DNA from: Streptococcus sp. HF-1907
Lineage (GTDB): Bacteria > Bacillota > Bacilli > Lactobacillales > Streptococcaceae
DNA: 64,000 bases
NCBI RefSeq assembly: GCF_015594605.1
Contig: NZ_JADNQT010000002.1
Coordinates: forward strand, 62,001-126,000
Reading direction: 5' to 3'
The notes beneath the pieces were generated by a model that worked only from the letters and a program-made list of their open reading frames with translations, was not told where the DNA came from and made no database searches. Made by a program: the position numbers and the translations under genes. Positions 8,225 through 18,496 of the stretch are shown piece by piece (within the stretch, counting starts at the first letter, position 1; each line of letters opens with the position of its first letter).

Positions 8225-8356
8225 TATTTTTGGGCTAGGCACAAAAAAATCGTACCTAAACCTAGACACGAAAGTACAAATACGTTATTTCAATAAATTA
8301 CGTTTTGTGCCTCGGCAGGAATGTTATGAGCACTGCTCCCCTGCTGTCTTAGGTCA
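8225..8356 (-). ncRNA. L10 (rplJ) leader, ribosomal protein autoregulatory RNA
   Basis: On the minus strand the transcript contains GACCTAAGACAGCAGGGG, then CATAACATTCCTGCCGAGG, the conserved paired blocks of the Firmicutes L10 leader. GCAGG/CCTGC form the stem and the kink-turn-like region binds the L10-L12 complex. It lies between the promoter at 8379..8407 and rplJ, and its 3' part has a further stem (GGTACG.../GTGCC) with a run of T that could act as attenuator. Confidence 0.85.
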
Positions 8357-8378
8357 GTTTTATTTCAAAACCTCAACT

Positions 8379-8407
8379 ATTATAACCTATCATTTGATTC
8401 ATGTCAA
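8379..8407 (-). promoter_or_regulatory. Sigma-A promoter of rplJ-rplL
   Basis: On the minus strand, a perfect TTGACA (8407..8402), 17-base spacer and TATAAT (8384..8379), about 25 bases before the conserved L10 leader. Confidence 0.9.
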
Positions 8408-8417
8408 CAGAAAAATA

Positions 8418-9269
8418 CTATTTTTTTGATTTTTTCCACAAAAAATTGATTAGAGCCTCGTCAACCTCTTGATTCTCATGGAGTTTGCTATGATGACCTC
8501 CTTTTCCAGAAATTTTGATTTCCTGATAACTAGCACTGCGATTTGCCATAAGATAGCCAAGCTACTGAGAAGATAGATTGGACACACGACCATCACTGGC
8601 TTTTCCAGTATCACCGTAGATATTCAATACTTTTATCAAAGATTTAGGCTTGCTATCGCGCAATTGAGTCAGAGCTTGATAGGCTTCTGTCACATGATTG
8701 GGTCGTCCATCCTTATCTAAATGAACATCAGCCAATTCATCAAAGCCAATAATACCATTAAAATGCCCCGCAATATTTACCTGCTTCTTGATAGTCGGTT
8801 CAGTATTATTAGGATTGTGGTCCAGCTGGTAATAGAGAATGGACATATTCCCCATTGAATGACCGACAAGGTTGACAGAAGTGATTTGAAACTTCTGTTT
8901 CAGCCCTCTTAAAACTGACTGCGCATAATCTGCATCCCTGTGATAGTCTGCATTTCGGTTATCACGATAATTAACTAAAACGATTGGATTGCTATCATTT
9001 GATGTGATTTTCCCAGAAAATGTCACCCTTCCTTTTTTAGAGACATCCGCTTTAATCACCGTCTTTGTCACCCCAGCTTTGACAGCTGCCGCCGCCATAT
9101 GCTTCTCTGCATGGCTACTACTGCCATAGCCATGGAAAAAGACGGTAGTTGTCTTTTCATGAACATAAGCTGTGCTTAACTTTTGTGAAGAGCTGGGCGC
9201 AAGCATAGCAAGTATTGCTACCAAAGCCACCCCTACGCCTAGGTAAAAATACCAATTTTTTACTTTCAT
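8418..9269 (-). pseudogene. DUF915-type alpha/beta hydrolase, broken by an in-frame amber codon
   Basis: Membrane-anchored or secreted alpha/beta hydrolase of the DUF915 type. Reading from the ATG at 9269 gives a hydrophobic signal anchor (YFYLGVGVALVAILAMLAP), FFHGYGSSSHAEKHM (oxyanion region) and the nucleophile elbow LVGHSMGNMS, then a TAG at 8564..8562 after VSNLSSQ. The same frame continues for 47 more codons to a natural stop at 8418 and contains GGHHSKLHEN, which holds the family's catalytic His. The truncated product therefore lacks a complete Ser-Asp-His triad. A single nonsense substitution (for example CAG to TAG) is the simplest explanation. Convergent with nothing; its upstream faces the clpL promoter. 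Confidence 0.85.
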
Positions 9270-9352
9270 TTTTCTACTATAACATAGAAATTTTTTCACT
9301 TCAAATAGGTGATTTTATAAATTAAAAAAATATAAGATTTTTACGTTTTTAT

Positions 9353-9383
9353 CTTGACCTTTTTTGACCAATGTTGTATCATA
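9353..9383 (+). promoter_or_regulatory. CtsR operator and promoter of clpL
   Basis: CTTGACCTTTTTTTGACC is two heptads (9353-9359 and 9363-9369) separated by three bases, the direct-repeat CtsR box read from the opposite strand as GGTCAAA-NNN-GGTCAAG. The first TTGACC doubles as -35, followed by an 18-base spacer and TATCAT (9378-9383). CtsR binding would block the promoter until heat stress. Confidence 0.85.
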
Positions 9384-9492
9384 GTATCAGAAAGTTGATT
9401 GATAGTTTCAAATACGACCCCTCTACTCATTGTAAAGTATAGACCTGAAACACAACTTTCATCACTAATCTAACAATCGAGGTGCATTATTT

Positions 9493-11598
9493 ATGGCAAA
9501 CAATAATTTTTACGGACGCGATCCTTTTGGAAACATGAACGACATTTTCAACTCACTCATGGGAAACATGGGAGGCTACAATTCTGAAAACAAACGTTAT
9601 TTGATTAACGGTCGTGAAGTGACTCCTGAGGAATTCGCTCAATATCGTCAAACTGGTCAACTTCCAGGACAAGAGAATGTCCAACAAGCAAGTACTGCGC
9701 AATCTCCTGCTGACGGTATCTTGGCTAAGTTGGGGACTAATTTGACGGAACAAGCTCGCAATCACGAACTTGACCCTGTTATCGGACGTAATAAGGAAAT
9801 TCAAGAAACAGCCGAAATCCTATCTCGTCGTACCAAGAACAATCCCGTTCTTGTTGGGGACGCTGGGGTTGGTAAAACAGCCGTTGTCGAAGGTTTAGCG
9901 CAAGCTATTGTCAATGGGGACGTGCCAGCGGCAATCCAAAACAAAGAAATCATTTCTATTGATATTTCTGGGCTTGAAGCTGGTACACAATATCGTGGTA
10001 GCTTTGAAGAAAATATCCAAAATATGGTTAAAGAAGTCAAAGAAGCTGGTAATATCATCCTCTTCTTCGATGAAATCCACCAAATTTTGGGGGCTGGTTC
10101 AACTGGTGGTGACAGTGGTTCTAAAGGCTTGGCAGATATTCTCAAACCTGCCCTTTCACGTGGTGAATTGACTGTCATCGGTGCCACAACTCAAGATGAA
10201 TATCGCAATACTATTTTGAAAAATGCTGCACTTGCTCGTCGTTTCAACGAAGTAAAAGTTAACGCTCCTTCTGCCCAAGATACTTTCAATATCTTGATGG
10301 GTATCCGCAACCTTTACGAACAACACCACAATGTCGTTCTTCCAGACAATGTCTTGAAAGCTGCCGTTGATTTGTCTATCCAATACATTCCACAACGTAG
10401 CCTTCCTGATAAGGCTATTGACCTTATCGATATGACAGCAGCTCACTTGGCAGCTCAACATCCAGTGACTGACGTCAAAACTTTGGAAAAAGAAATTGCT
10501 GCGCAAAAAGCTAAACAAGAAAAAGCTGTCGCTGATGAAGATTTCGAAGCAGCTCTCAATGCTAAAACACGCATCGAAGAATTTCAAAATCAAATCGACA
10601 ATCACACCGAAGGTCAAAAAGTGACCGCAACTGTCAATGATGTGGCAGAATCTGTTGAACGTTTGACTGGTGTGCCTGTTTCAAATATGGGCGCAAGCGA
10701 CATTGAACGTCTCAAAGAACTTGGTAGCCGACTAAAAGGCAAAGTCATTGGTCAAAATGAAGCTGTTGATGCTGTGGCACGCGCTATTCGCCGTAACCGT
10801 GCTGGTTTTGACGATGGTAACCGTCCGATTGGTAGCTTCCTCTTCGTTGGTCCAACTGGTGTTGGTAAAACAGAATTGGCTAAACAACTTGCCTTTGATA
10901 TGTTTGGGTCAAAAGATGCTATTATCCGTCTTGACATGTCAGAATACAGCGACCGAACAGCCGTGTCTAAATTGATTGGTGCAACCGCTGGTTATGTCGG
11001 CTACGACGACAATAGTAATACCCTTACGGAACGTGTTCGCCGTAATCCTTACTCAATAGTCCTTTTGGATGAAATTGAAAAGGCCGACCCACAAGTCATC
11101 ACCCTTCTTCTTCAAGTTTTGGATGATGGTCGCTTGACGGATGGTCAAGGTAATACCATTAACTTCAAGAACACCGTTATCATCGCGACATCAAATGCTG
11201 GCTTTGGTAACGAAGCCTTGACTGGTGACACAGACAAGGACATGAAGATTATGGACCGTATCGCTCCTTACTTCCGTCCTGAATTTCTTAACCGTTTCAA
11301 CGGTGTCATCGAATTCTCACATCTTGGTAAAGAAGATTTGGAAGAAATCGTTGAACTCATGTTGGCCGATGTTAACAAGACCATTGCCAAGAAAGGTATT
11401 GACCTAGTTGTTTCAGAAGATGTTAAGAAAGAATTAATTGAACTTGGCTACGACGAAGCCATGGGTGTCCGTCCACTCCGCCGTGTCATCGAACAAGAAA
11501 TTCGTGACCGTATCACTGATTTCTATCTTGACCACACAGATGCTAAACACTTGAAAGCTGAAATGGTTGATGGACAAATTACTATCAGCCAAGCTTAA
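9493..11598 (+). CDS. clpL: ClpL, HSP100-family disaggregase ATPase
   Basis: 701-residue two-domain AAA+ chaperone. The short N-terminal region ([13 protein letters not shown], with [20 protein letters not shown]) lacks the ClpE zinc finger and the full ClpC/ClpB N-domain, which together with the length identifies ClpL. First ATPase domain Walker [10 protein letters not shown] (~122-130) and Walker B ILFFDEIH. Short middle region ~330-380. Second ATPase domain Walker [10 protein letters not shown] and Walker [12 protein letters not shown]. The C-terminal small domain includes [15 protein letters not shown]. It carries no ClpP-binding tripeptide that I can recognise, as expected for a chaperone acting without protease. 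ClpL is known as a heat-stress disaggregase in streptococci and lactobacilli. Monocistronic, under the CtsR box at 9353, and closed by a terminator at 11621. Confidence 0.95.
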   Translation: MANNNFYGRDPFGNMNDIFNSLMGNMGGYNSENKRYLINGREVTPEEFAQYRQTGQLPGQENVQQASTAQSPADGILAKLGTNLTEQARNHELDPVIGRNKEIQETAEILSRRTKNNPVLVGDAGVGKTAVVEGLAQAIVNGDVPAAIQNKEIISIDISGLEAGTQYRGSFEENIQNMVKEVKEAGNIILFFDEIHQILGAGSTGGDSGSKGLADILKPALSRGELTVIGATTQDEYRNTILKNAALARRFNEVKVNAPSAQDTFNILMGIRNLYEQHHNVVLPDNVLKAAVDLSIQYIPQRSLPDKAIDLIDMTAAHLAAQHPVTDVKTLEKEIAAQKAKQEKAVADEDFEAALNAKTRIEEFQNQIDNHTEGQKVTATVNDVAESVERLTGVPVSNMGASDIERLKELGSRLKGKVIGQNEAVDAVARAIRRNRAGFDDGNRPIGSFLFVGPTGVGKTELAKQLAFDMFGSKDAIIRLDMSEYSDRTAVSKLIGATAGYVGYDDNSNTLTERVRRNPYSIVLLDEIEKADPQVITLLLQVLDDGRLTDGQGNTINFKNTVIIATSNAGFGNEALTGDTDKDMKIMDRIAPYFRPEFLNRFNGVIEFSHLGKEDLEEIVELMLADVNKTIAKKGIDLVVSEDVKKELIELGYDEAMGVRPLRRVIEQEIRDRITDFYLDHTDAKHLKAEMVDGQITISQA

Positions 11599-11620
11599 TT
11601 CCTGCTTAATACCTCCTATT

Positions 11621-11658
11621 AAAAGCGAGACTGGATTTAATTTCCAGCCTCGCTTTTT
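11621..11658 (+). terminator. Terminator after clpL
   Basis: AAAAGCGAGACTGG pairs with CCAGCCTCGCTTTTT, one bulged pair, followed by T-rich sequence. Confidence 0.85.
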
Positions 11659-11707
11659 ATCAGAAAATGTTACAATAGTAACATTAAAAAGAAAGAAGGA
11701 AACTAGT

Positions 11708-12394
11708 TTGACCCAACTAAATTTCATGCCACAAAACAGCCGCTTTAGTGCCTGTTTACTTGGGTTTATGGGCGGAGCTCTTGATGTCTATTGCCACATT
11801 CATTTTGAATCTTTGGTGGCAACGCAGACTGGTAATATTCTGCTGCTTGTAGCCGATTGGAAAACTAGCACCGCGGAAGCCAATAGTCTGAGACTTCTTT
11901 CCATTCTCTTTTTCTCTGTTGGATTTTTAATAGCAATCTGGTTTAAAAATCGAGCAACTACAGCATTCTGGCGCTCCTACACTATTTTACCGCTACTGTT
12001 AACCAGCTTTTTGGTACCCTTACTTCCTAAGATTAGCTACCTCTGGGTGACTCTCCTTGCACTCAGCACCGGGATGATTACCCTGACATTCACAGGTAGC
12101 CAGATTGAGTCCCACGCCTACACTATTTTGATGACATCAGGCAATTATCGGAAAATGTTGTCTGCCTGGTATCAATACCTAATCGATCAGAGTAAAGACC
12201 CTAAAGTCAAACGTCAAGCCGTTAATTATAGCATTGTTGTTGGCAGTTTCGTCATCGGTGCCATCAGCGTTCCTACTTTGGAAGGCTTCCTCCACGAGAA
12301 AACTCTCTGGCTCGTGACGTTGGTGCTGGCTCTTGTTCTCTATCACTACACCAGCATCGTTATTCGCTATCATTTGCAGAAAACTAATATTTAA
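11708..12394 (+). CDS. DUF1275 (YoaK-type) membrane protein
   Basis: About 228 residues, six predicted membrane segments. The family hallmark near the N-terminus is FMGGALDVYCHIHF...ATQTGNILLL. The start is taken as the TTG at 11708 because AAGGA lies 7 bases upstream; the in-frame ATG at 11729 is an alternative. Longer in-frame extension into clpL is not coding. DUF1275 proteins are uncharacterised small-molecule permease-like proteins. Single gene between terminators. Confidence 0.85.
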   Translation: MTQLNFMPQNSRFSACLLGFMGGALDVYCHIHFESLVATQTGNILLLVADWKTSTAEANSLRLLSILFFSVGFLIAIWFKNRATTAFWRSYTILPLLLTSFLVPLLPKISYLWVTLLALSTGMITLTFTGSQIESHAYTILMTSGNYRKMLSAWYQYLIDQSKDPKVKRQAVNYSIVVGSFVIGAISVPTLEGFLHEKTLWLVTLVLALVLYHYTSIVIRYHLQKTNI

Positions 12395-12420
12395 AACGAG
12401 CCCAATTTGGACTCGTTTTT
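12393..12420. terminator. Bidirectional terminator between DUF1275 gene and mmuM
   Basis: AAAACGAG pairs with CTCGTTTT, serving the convergent genes on both sides. Confidence 0.8.
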
Positions 12421-12427
12421 GTCTGTT

Positions 12428-13372
12428 CTAACGAATAGCTTGCGCGATAAAGGCGATATCGTCTGGGCTGGTACGGCAGCACCCTCCAACAATTTGCGCC
12501 CCTTCTTTATGCCAACGAAGGGCATTTTCAAGTAGGGTGTGGGAATTATCTGGGGCTGATTTCCAAGTTTGGGTAGCGCCATCATAAACCTCTCCTGAGT
12601 TAGGATAGGTCACCAGTGCTTTTTCAGTCACTGACTTAATACGAGCGATGAGCCCATCAAATAAGGCTGGAGCACTGCAGTTGATTCCAAGTGCTAGAAT
12701 TTGTTGGCTGCTGTCACAGAGCTGCGCAACTTCTTCGATTGGTGTCCCATCTGAAATATGTTGGTCGTCTTGCGCAGTGAAAGAAATATAGGCTTCAACA
12801 GATGGAAATTCATCTGCCAGTAAGTCAAGTAAGGCTTTCACTTCATTGACATTTGGGATGGTTTCAATGCCTAGCATATCCGCGCCAGCATCCAGCAGAG
12901 CTTGAATTCGCGGACGGTGGAAATCTTTGTAGGCTTCTTGGCTGAGTTCGTAGGCGCCGGTGTACTCTGAGCCATCTGCTAGGTAGGCTGCGTAGGGACC
13001 GACATCTCCTGAGATGAGCGGATAGGGGCGGCGAGCTTTTTCTGCTTCACTCAAGTCCGCCCATACCTTGTCACGTGCTTGCGCAGCTAATGTTACCGTC
13101 AAAGCAATCAAATCTAAGGTCTTCGCTTCTGTCAAACCGTAGTCCTTAAGCCCTTGCACCGTTGCCTGGTAGGAAGATGTGGTCAAAATATCAGCCCCCG
13201 CTCGGAGATAAGTCTCGTGGAGGTCCTGAATGACCTGAGGGTTTTCAATCAGGTACTTGGCTGACCAGAGTTTTCCCGAAACATCGTAGCCACGCTTTTC
13301 GAGTTCTGTCCCAAGAGCACCGTCTAGAATAATCATGTCATTGGTTGAAAGTAAGTCTTTAAAAGCTGACAT
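12428..13372 (-). CDS. mmuM: Homocysteine S-methyltransferase
   Basis: 314 residues. Uses S-methylmethionine as methyl donor to convert homocysteine to methionine in the cytoplasm. The (beta/alpha)8 barrel begins LDGALGTELEKRGYDV. The zinc ligands are the Cys in LGINCSAP and the Cys pair in GGCCRTSPDDI, all present. Its start lies about 10 bases from the end of the permease gene mmuP, so the two form an S-methylmethionine uptake and use operon. Likely controlled by the MET-box upstream of mmuP. Normal length, no defects. Confidence 0.93.
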   Translation of the reverse strand: MSAFKDLLSTNDMIILDGALGTELEKRGYDVSGKLWSAKYLIENPQVIQDLHETYLRAGADILTTSSYQATVQGLKDYGLTEAKTLDLIALTVTLAAQARDKVWADLSEAEKARRPYPLISGDVGPYAAYLADGSEYTGAYELSQEAYKDFHRPRIQALLDAGADMLGIETIPNVNEVKALLDLLADEFPSVEAYISFTAQDDQHISDGTPIEEVAQLCDSSQQILALGINCSAPALFDGLIARIKSVTEKALVTYPNSGEVYDGATQTWKSAPDNSHTLLENALRWHKEGAQIVGGCCRTSPDDIAFIAQAIR

Positions 13373-13381
13373 AGCGTCTCC

Positions 13382-14758
13382 TTACCATTTTTTGTAGCGT
13401 AAATAGTGATAAATATAGCAGAGCGCGATGAATGGAATACCGAAATAAAGCCCTGCACGTTGTGACGCATCCCAGGCGATACCAATCACTGAAATCAAGA
13501 GAAGAATGATGGTAATCCATGGAAGAACTGGTGTGAACGGTGTTTTATAAGACAGTTCATCAACCGTGTGCGTCTTAAGAAAATCTTTTCGGAAATTAAT
13601 TTGCGCCAGCGGAATGGAAAGCCACACGACCACTACCGAAAACCCAGCAATGGAAACTAGGGCTAGGTAAACCGTATCCGCTGCATAAATACTTGAAAAC
13701 AGGGCTAGGACCGCACCGACCATGGACAAGAGGAGGGCCCGCATTGGCACACCGTGTTCGTTGATTTTGACAACTTTTTTAGAAAGCATACCTTCGTTTG
13801 CAAGAGACCAAAGCATACGGCTTGATGCATAAAGCCCTGAGTTTCCTGCGGATAGGATGGCTGTTAGGATGACAATGTTCATGGCGTCCGCTGCAAATGG
13901 GATTCCCATTTTATCAAAGACATCAACGAATGGCGCGGTTGAGACGCCTGCCTCTTTCATTGGTAATAGCGAAGCTAGGACGATAATGGTCAATACAAAG
14001 AAGATGACCAAACGACCGATAGTTGTCTTAATAGCCCTTGGCACTGCTTCTTTAGGATTATCGGTCTCACCAGCAGCGATACCAATCAGCTCAGTCCCTG
14101 AGAAGGCATAGTTGACAGCCAGCATGACCGAAACGACCGCAGCGAAGCCATTTGGAAAGGCCCCATGAGCAGTTAAATGGCTGAAGAGGATAGCCTTATG
14201 CTGACCTTCAAATGAAATAAGCCCGAACATAGCGCCAAGCCCCCAAATAATAAAGATGATAATAGCAATAACTTTAATGCTGGAGAAGAATGACTCGGCC
14301 TCAGCAAAAGACCGAACGCTCAGAGCATTAAGTCCAAAGATAAGGAGGGCAAAGAGTGTGGCAAAGACCCAGGTTGGAACACCCGGAAACCAGCGCCCCA
14401 TGAGCATGGCTGCGCCGAGAAATTCTGTCCCCAGTGCTACCGTCCAACAAATCCAGTAGAGCCAAGCAACCGTAAATCCTGTTCCTGGACTAATGAATTT
14501 TGTTGCATAAGTATGAAAAGAGCCTGTCACTGGCATGGCAACAGCCAACTCCCCTAGTGACAACATAACCAAATAGACGACAATAGCCCCGATAAGGTAA
14601 GACAAAACTGCCCCCAAAGGACCAGCTTGTGCAATGGTATAGCCTGAGCTTAGGAAGAGTCCTGTTCCAATAACGCCTCCTAAAGACAACATCAACAGAT
14701 GTCTACTTGTCATTTTGCGTTGGAACTGCCCCTCATTTTCATAATGATGATTTTCCAT
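13382..14758 (-). CDS. mmuP: Amino acid permease, probable S-methylmethionine transporter
   Basis: 458 residues from the ATG at 14758 (MENHHYENEGQFQRKM), chosen for the SD GGAGGT. Twelve TM APC-superfamily transporter with the signature LGGVIGTGLFLSSGYTIAQAGP in TM1 and GTELIGIAAGETDNP in the substrate region. The substrate is inferred from the downstream mmuM gene and from the MET-box; by sequence alone it is in the basic/neutral amino acid permease group. Transcribed with mmuM. Confidence 0.88.
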   Translation of the reverse strand: MENHHYENEGQFQRKMTSRHLLMLSLGGVIGTGLFLSSGYTIAQAGPLGAVLSYLIGAIVVYLVMLSLGELAVAMPVTGSFHTYATKFISPGTGFTVAWLYWICWTVALGTEFLGAAMLMGRWFPGVPTWVFATLFALLIFGLNALSVRSFAEAESFFSSIKVIAIIIFIIWGLGAMFGLISFEGQHKAILFSHLTAHGAFPNGFAAVVSVMLAVNYAFSGTELIGIAAGETDNPKEAVPRAIKTTIGRLVIFFVLTIIVLASLLPMKEAGVSTAPFVDVFDKMGIPFAADAMNIVILTAILSAGNSGLYASSRMLWSLANEGMLSKKVVKINEHGVPMRALLLSMVGAVLALFSSIYAADTVYLALVSIAGFSVVVVWLSIPLAQINFRKDFLKTHTVDELSYKTPFTPVLPWITIILLLISVIGIAWDASQRAGLYFGIPFIALCYIYHYLRYKKW

Positions 14759-14836
14759 AAGACCTCCAAAAATAGTAATTAGTTTAATCATATCATAAAA
14801 ATACAAGTCTGGATAATAGTTATTCTCTAAGTAAGT

Positions 14837-14853
14837 CATAGTCAAAAACTATA
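14837..14853 (-). promoter_or_regulatory. MET-box-like operator upstream of mmuP-mmuM
   Basis: On the minus strand, TATAGTTTTTGACTATG, a near-match of the streptococcal MetR/MtaR MET-box TATAGTTTNAAACTATA. It includes a TTGACT that could serve as -35 with TAACTA 17 bases on. It fits methionine-dependent control by a LysR regulator, which is not encoded next to it. Confidence 0.65.
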
Positions 14854-14997
14854 ACAATTGTTGTTACTGTGGTTGTTTGCATTTGTTTTCTGAAAATACG
14901 GTGGCAGAATGGCTTAAATTAGAAATTTATAAAATCTATTTTACTTTTTCTTGCTCGATTTTTGGTTATAGTATTAGACTAATCTCTTGTCGTAAGT

Positions 14998-15030
14998 AAA
15001 AAGACCTAAGCAAATGCTCAAGTCTTAAAA
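14998..15030 (-). terminator. Terminator after engB
   Basis: On the minus strand, AAGACTTGAGCA pairs with TGCTTAGGTCTT with mismatches, followed by TTTTAC. Confidence 0.75.
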
Positions 15031-15031
15031 A

Positions 15032-15628
15032 TTATAGATTTTCTAAAATGGTGTCCCAAGATTCGTCCAAGCCTGTACGGTCAACGGATGAAAAAATGAC
15101 AAAGTTATCTGATTTATCAAAGTTTAATTTTTTCTTGATAGCTGACTCATGCTTATTCCATTTTCCGCGGGGAACCTTATCGGCTTTAGTGGCAACGATA
15201 ATCACAGGAATTTCATAATATTTTAGAAATTCGTACATTTGAATATCATCGGCACTTGGGTCATGACGGAAGTCGACTAGGTTGACAACGATGCGTAAAT
15301 TATCGCGAGTGACCAAGTATTCTTCAATCATCTTGCCCCACTTGGCGCGTTCTGTTTTGGAAACTTTAGCGTAGCCATAACCAGGAACGTCAACAAAGCG
15401 AAGCTTGTCATCAATATTATAGAAATTAAGCAACTGGGTCTTACCAGGCTTACTTGATGTGCGGGCTAAATTTTTGCGTCCCAAAAGCGTATTGATAAAG
15501 CTTGATTTGCCCACGTTAGAGCGTCCTGCTAAAGCAACTTCTGGAAGGTCATCTTTCGGATAGTGAGATTTATTAGCAGCGCTCAAAAGGATTGAGGCGT
15601 TATGCGTATTTAAAAATTCTTCTGCCAT
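15032..15628 (-). CDS. engB: Ribosome-assembly GTPase EngB/YsxC
   Basis: 198 residues. GTPase needed for late 50S assembly. G1 [14 protein letters not shown]3 [14 protein letters not shown]4 VATKADK, G5 FSSVD. Starts 9 bases after the clpX stop, the conserved streptococcal folA-(small ORF)-clpX-engB order. Normal length. Confidence 0.96.
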   Translation of the reverse strand: MAEEFLNTHNASILLSAANKSHYPKDDLPEVALAGRSNVGKSSFINTLLGRKNLARTSSKPGKTQLLNFYNIDDKLRFVDVPGYGYAKVSKTERAKWGKMIEEYLVTRDNLRIVVNLVDFRHDPSADDIQMYEFLKYYEIPVIIVATKADKVPRGKWNKHESAIKKKLNFDKSDNFVIFSSVDRTGLDESWDTILENL

Positions 15629-15636
15629 ATCCCCTC

Positions 15637-16866
15637 CTAAGCGGTTTCCATAATTGGCGCAGCTTTGCCGTCTACCGCTTCTTTTGTGATGCGGACACGT
15701 GTCACATTTTCTTGACTCGGAACATCAAACATGATATCTAACATGGTTTCTTCGATAATTGAACGAAGACCACGCGCACCTGTTTTACGTTCGATAGCTT
15801 TATTGGCAATAGCTTCAAGGGCATCCTCGTCAAAATCAAGTTCAACACCGTCATAGGACAAGAGGGTTTGATACTGTTTGACAAGGGCGTTACGCGGTTC
15901 TGTTAAAATACGAACCAAGTCTGCAGCAGTCAAGCGCTCAAGCGCAGCGACAACTGGTAAGCGACCGATAAATTCAGGGATGAGCCCAAATTTTTGAATA
16001 TCTTCAGAGATGATTTCTTGCATGTAAGAAGCGTCATCATCAATCTTGCGGTTACTTTGGCCAAAACCAATAATTTTTTCCCCTAGACGTTGTTTGACGA
16101 TTTCTTCGATACCATCAAAGGCACCACCTACGATGAAGAGGATATTTTTGGTATCAATTTGAATCATTTCTTGGTTGGGGTGCTTACGACCACCTTGTGG
16201 CGGAACGCTAGCAACAGTACCTTCGATAATCTTGAGGAGGGCTTGTTGAACACCCTCACCAGAAACATCACGTGTGATTGAGACATTCTCACCTTTTTTA
16301 GCGATTTTATCAATTTCATCAACGTAAATAATGCCACGTTCAGCGCGTTCAATGTTAAAATCAGCTGCTTGAATGAGCTTGAGCAAGATATTTTCAACAT
16401 CTTCACCCACATAACCAGCTTCTGTCAATGATGTTGCGTCAGCAATCGCAAATGGAACATTGAGTGATTTTGCCAAGGTTTGTGCTAAGAAAGTTTTCCC
16501 AGAACCTGTTGGCCCAATCATAAGAATGTTTGATTTTTGCAATTCCACGTCTTCTTCGTCGCAACTTTCTGTAAAGCTGACACGTTTATAGTGATTGTAA
16601 ACGGCAACTGCTAAGGCACGTTTGGCACGGTCTTGTCCGACCACGTATTGATTTAAAATATCTAGAAGTTCTTTTGGTTTTGGAACTTCAGCTAAATCAG
16701 CAAGGACTTCCTCTGCTAACTCTTCCCGAATAATTTCTTGAGAAAGAGCCACACATTCATTACAAATGTAAACCCCATTCCCTGCAATAATTTTTCTGAC
16801 TTCATCTTGACTTTTTCCGCAAAATGAACAATAAACTTTGATATCGCTAGTTCGATTTCCAGCCAT
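15637..16866 (-). CDS. clpX: ClpX, ATP-dependent unfoldase subunit of ClpXP
   Basis: 409 residues. N-terminal zinc-binding domain with CSFCGKSQ and CNECV (C4 finger), AAA+ domain with Walker A GPTGSGKT, Walker [10 protein letters not shown], pore loop region [11 protein letters not shown] loop IIGFGQ for ClpP docking, and sensor-2 GARGLRSI. Unfolds tagged substrates for ClpP degradation. Lies in the folA-clpX-engB block. Confidence 0.97.
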   Translation of the reverse strand: MAGNRTSDIKVYCSFCGKSQDEVRKIIAGNGVYICNECVALSQEIIREELAEEVLADLAEVPKPKELLDILNQYVVGQDRAKRALAVAVYNHYKRVSFTESCDEEDVELQKSNILMIGPTGSGKTFLAQTLAKSLNVPFAIADATSLTEAGYVGEDVENILLKLIQAADFNIERAERGIIYVDEIDKIAKKGENVSITRDVSGEGVQQALLKIIEGTVASVPPQGGRKHPNQEMIQIDTKNILFIVGGAFDGIEEIVKQRLGEKIIGFGQSNRKIDDDASYMQEIISEDIQKFGLIPEFIGRLPVVAALERLTAADLVRILTEPRNALVKQYQTLLSYDGVELDFDEDALEAIANKAIERKTGARGLRSIIEETMLDIMFDVPSQENVTRVRITKEAVDGKAAPIMETA

Positions 16867-16891
16867 TAATTTTTCTCTTTTCTAATCTATT

Positions 16892-17062
16892 CTAAAATAA
16901 AGTGCCATAAAAGGCGTGGATGGTATTAACCAAATTGGTCAAAGCGTTGAGTAAAAATACCGTTCCAAGTCCATAGCGCTTCTTACGAAAGGCAGGAATA
17001 GCACATAAGACACAAATGGCTGCCAGAAAAGCAGTCATTACTCCAAATAGGCTTCGTTGCAC
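16892..17062 (-). CDS. Small conserved membrane protein between folA and clpX
   Basis: 56 codons starting with GTG at 17062: MQRSLFGVMTAFLAAICVL at the N-terminus, then CAIPAFRKKRYGLGTVFLL and a short C-terminal segment. Two hydrophobic segments are separated by a basic loop (FRKKRYG), suggesting a hairpin membrane protein with both ends on one side. The SD is weak (AGAGGGG about 9 bases before). Codons after the stop of folA are only 18 bases away, so it is part of the folA-clpX operon. The position is conserved in several streptococci as I recall; function unknown. Confidence 0.7.
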   Translation of the reverse strand: MQRSLFGVMTAFLAAICVLCAIPAFRKKRYGLGTVFLLNALTNLVNTIHAFYGTLF

Positions 17063-17080
17063 TGTTAGAACCCCTCTTCT

Positions 17081-17575
17081 CTATTTTTCAAATCGTTGCA
17101 CTGTAAAGGCGTAAGCATTTTTCTCATCTGAATCAAAATCAAGACGCTCAACTTCCTTGAAGGCTGATAAATCCATCTCTGGGAAATGGGTATCCCCTTC
17201 AAATTGACCATGAACAGTCGTTTTTATGATGGCATCATAATGCTCCGCGAAAGCCTGATAAATGGATGCTCCTCCAACAATAAAGACTGTTTTGTCTTGC
17301 TTATTGTACCAATCTAAGACCTGCTCCACACTGTTCAAAACCAAGACATCATCAGCGATAAAATTGCTATCGCGCGACAAAATGATGGTCTCACGTCCTG
17401 GCAAAATACGCCTCTGCATGCCATCAAAGGTCTTGCGTCCCATGACTAAAACCTGCCCCATAGTCATCTCTTTAAAATGTTTCAACTCCTTGGGCAGACG
17501 CCAAGGTAAATGATTGTCAACACCGATAAGATGATTTTCATCTTCTGCCCAAATGGCAATCAATTGCTTCGTCAT
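17081..17575 (-). CDS. folA: Dihydrofolate reductase
   Basis: 164 residues. Reduces dihydrofolate with NADPH for thymidylate and purine synthesis. Signatures: LIAIWAEDENHLIGVDNHLPWRLP (split: substrate Asp/Glu region and LPW), LVMGRKTFDGM, and VFIVGGASIYQAF for NADPH binding. Follows thyA on the same strand by 81 bases, a functional pair because ThyA generates dihydrofolate. Normal length. Confidence 0.96.
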   Translation of the reverse strand: MTKQLIAIWAEDENHLIGVDNHLPWRLPKELKHFKEMTMGQVLVMGRKTFDGMQRRILPGRETIILSRDSNFIADDVLVLNSVEQVLDWYNKQDKTVFIVGGASIYQAFAEHYDAIIKTTVHGQFEGDTHFPEMDLSAFKEVERLDFDSDEKNAYAFTVQRFEK

Positions 17576-17656
17576 GTTTTCCGTCCTTATCTCAATCTTC
17601 TTCTCTTATTTTATCAGAATTTGTCAAATTGTGCTGAATTTGAAGATAGATACTCT

Positions 17657-18496
17657 CTAAATCGCTAAATCAAAGGATAATTGTGGCTTAACAGGATTGT
17701 AATCAACCAGCTCAAAATCTTCTGGTTTAATGTCAAAAAAGTTAGTGCCATCTGGGACATTCAAAACCAAACGTGGCTGGCAGTCGCTAGCTTCGCGTCT
17801 CAATAATTCCTCTGCCTGCTCAAATTGATTGTCATAAATGTGAAGATTATTGATAAAATAGAAGAACTTTCCAACCTTCCATCCGAAGTGCTTGGCAATC
17901 ATCATTTGTAGGGCAACATATTGCATAGCGTTAATGTGATGGGCAACCAGCATATCATTTGAACGTTGCGTCAGCGTTGCGTCAAGGTAAATATCGCCAT
18001 CTACACGACGCACGTCAAACATGGTTTGAAAGGCACAAGGAAGCAAGCCTTCACTTTCTTCAAAAGCCTCATAATCCCACAATGAAATGACATTACGACG
18101 GTTCCAGGGATTGGCTTCCAACTGATTAAGAATTTTAGTCATGATGTCGTGTTTTTTGACAATGGCACCGTAGCGTTGACCGATGGTACCCGTGTCACCA
18201 ACTTCCCAGTCATTCCAGTACTTGACACCATATTTATTATTCAAAACACTAAGGTCATTAGTTTGATCTTGGTAAATCCAAAAGATTTCCTTGATGGCTG
18301 ATTTGATAGGAATTGGTCGCAAGGTTGTGATTGGAAATTCCCCTTTTGAAAGGTCATATTCGGCAAATGACCCTGTAATGTATTTTGAATTGGCTGTTTG
18401 GCCATTCTTATATTTGGGGCGTGCTTGTTCACTAAACACCCCTTCAGTCATAATTTTGTTAATATTATCTTTAAAAATTGTGTCTGCTTTTGTCAT
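17657..18496 (-). CDS. thyA: Thymidylate synthase
   Basis: 279 residues. Methylates dUMP to dTMP with methylenetetrahydrofolate. Catalytic Cys in [14 protein letters not shown], dUMP-binding RRNVISLWD and LTQRSNDM. Divergent from mvaS across a ~200-bp promoter region. Normal length. Confidence 0.97.
   Translation of the reverse strand: MTKADTIFKDNINKIMTEGVFSEQARPKYKNGQTANSKYITGSFAEYDLSKGEFPITTLRPIPIKSAIKEIFWIYQDQTNDLSVLNNKYGVKYWNDWEVGDTGTIGQRYGAIVKKHDIMTKILNQLEANPWNRRNVISLWDYEAFEESEGLLPCAFQTMFDVRRVDGDIYLDATLTQRSNDMLVAHHINAMQYVALQMMIAKHFGWKVGKFFYFINNLHIYDNQFEQAEELLRREASDCQPRLVLNVPDGTNFFDIKPEDFELVDYNPVKPQLSFDLAI

Noticed and set aside
8204..8269. Extended N-terminus of L10 from the GTG at 8269
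   Set aside because: The extra 22 codons fall in the L10 leader and after the attenuator-like stem; the ATG at 8203 has the SD and family-conserved start.
7298..8429. Long plus-strand frames over rplL and rplJ
   Set aside because: Shadows of highly expressed Ala-rich genes with biased codons; the ribosomal proteins are certain.
9801..10617. Minus-strand frames inside clpL
   Set aside because: Mirror frames of a strongly coding AAA+ gene; no homology to any family that I recognise.
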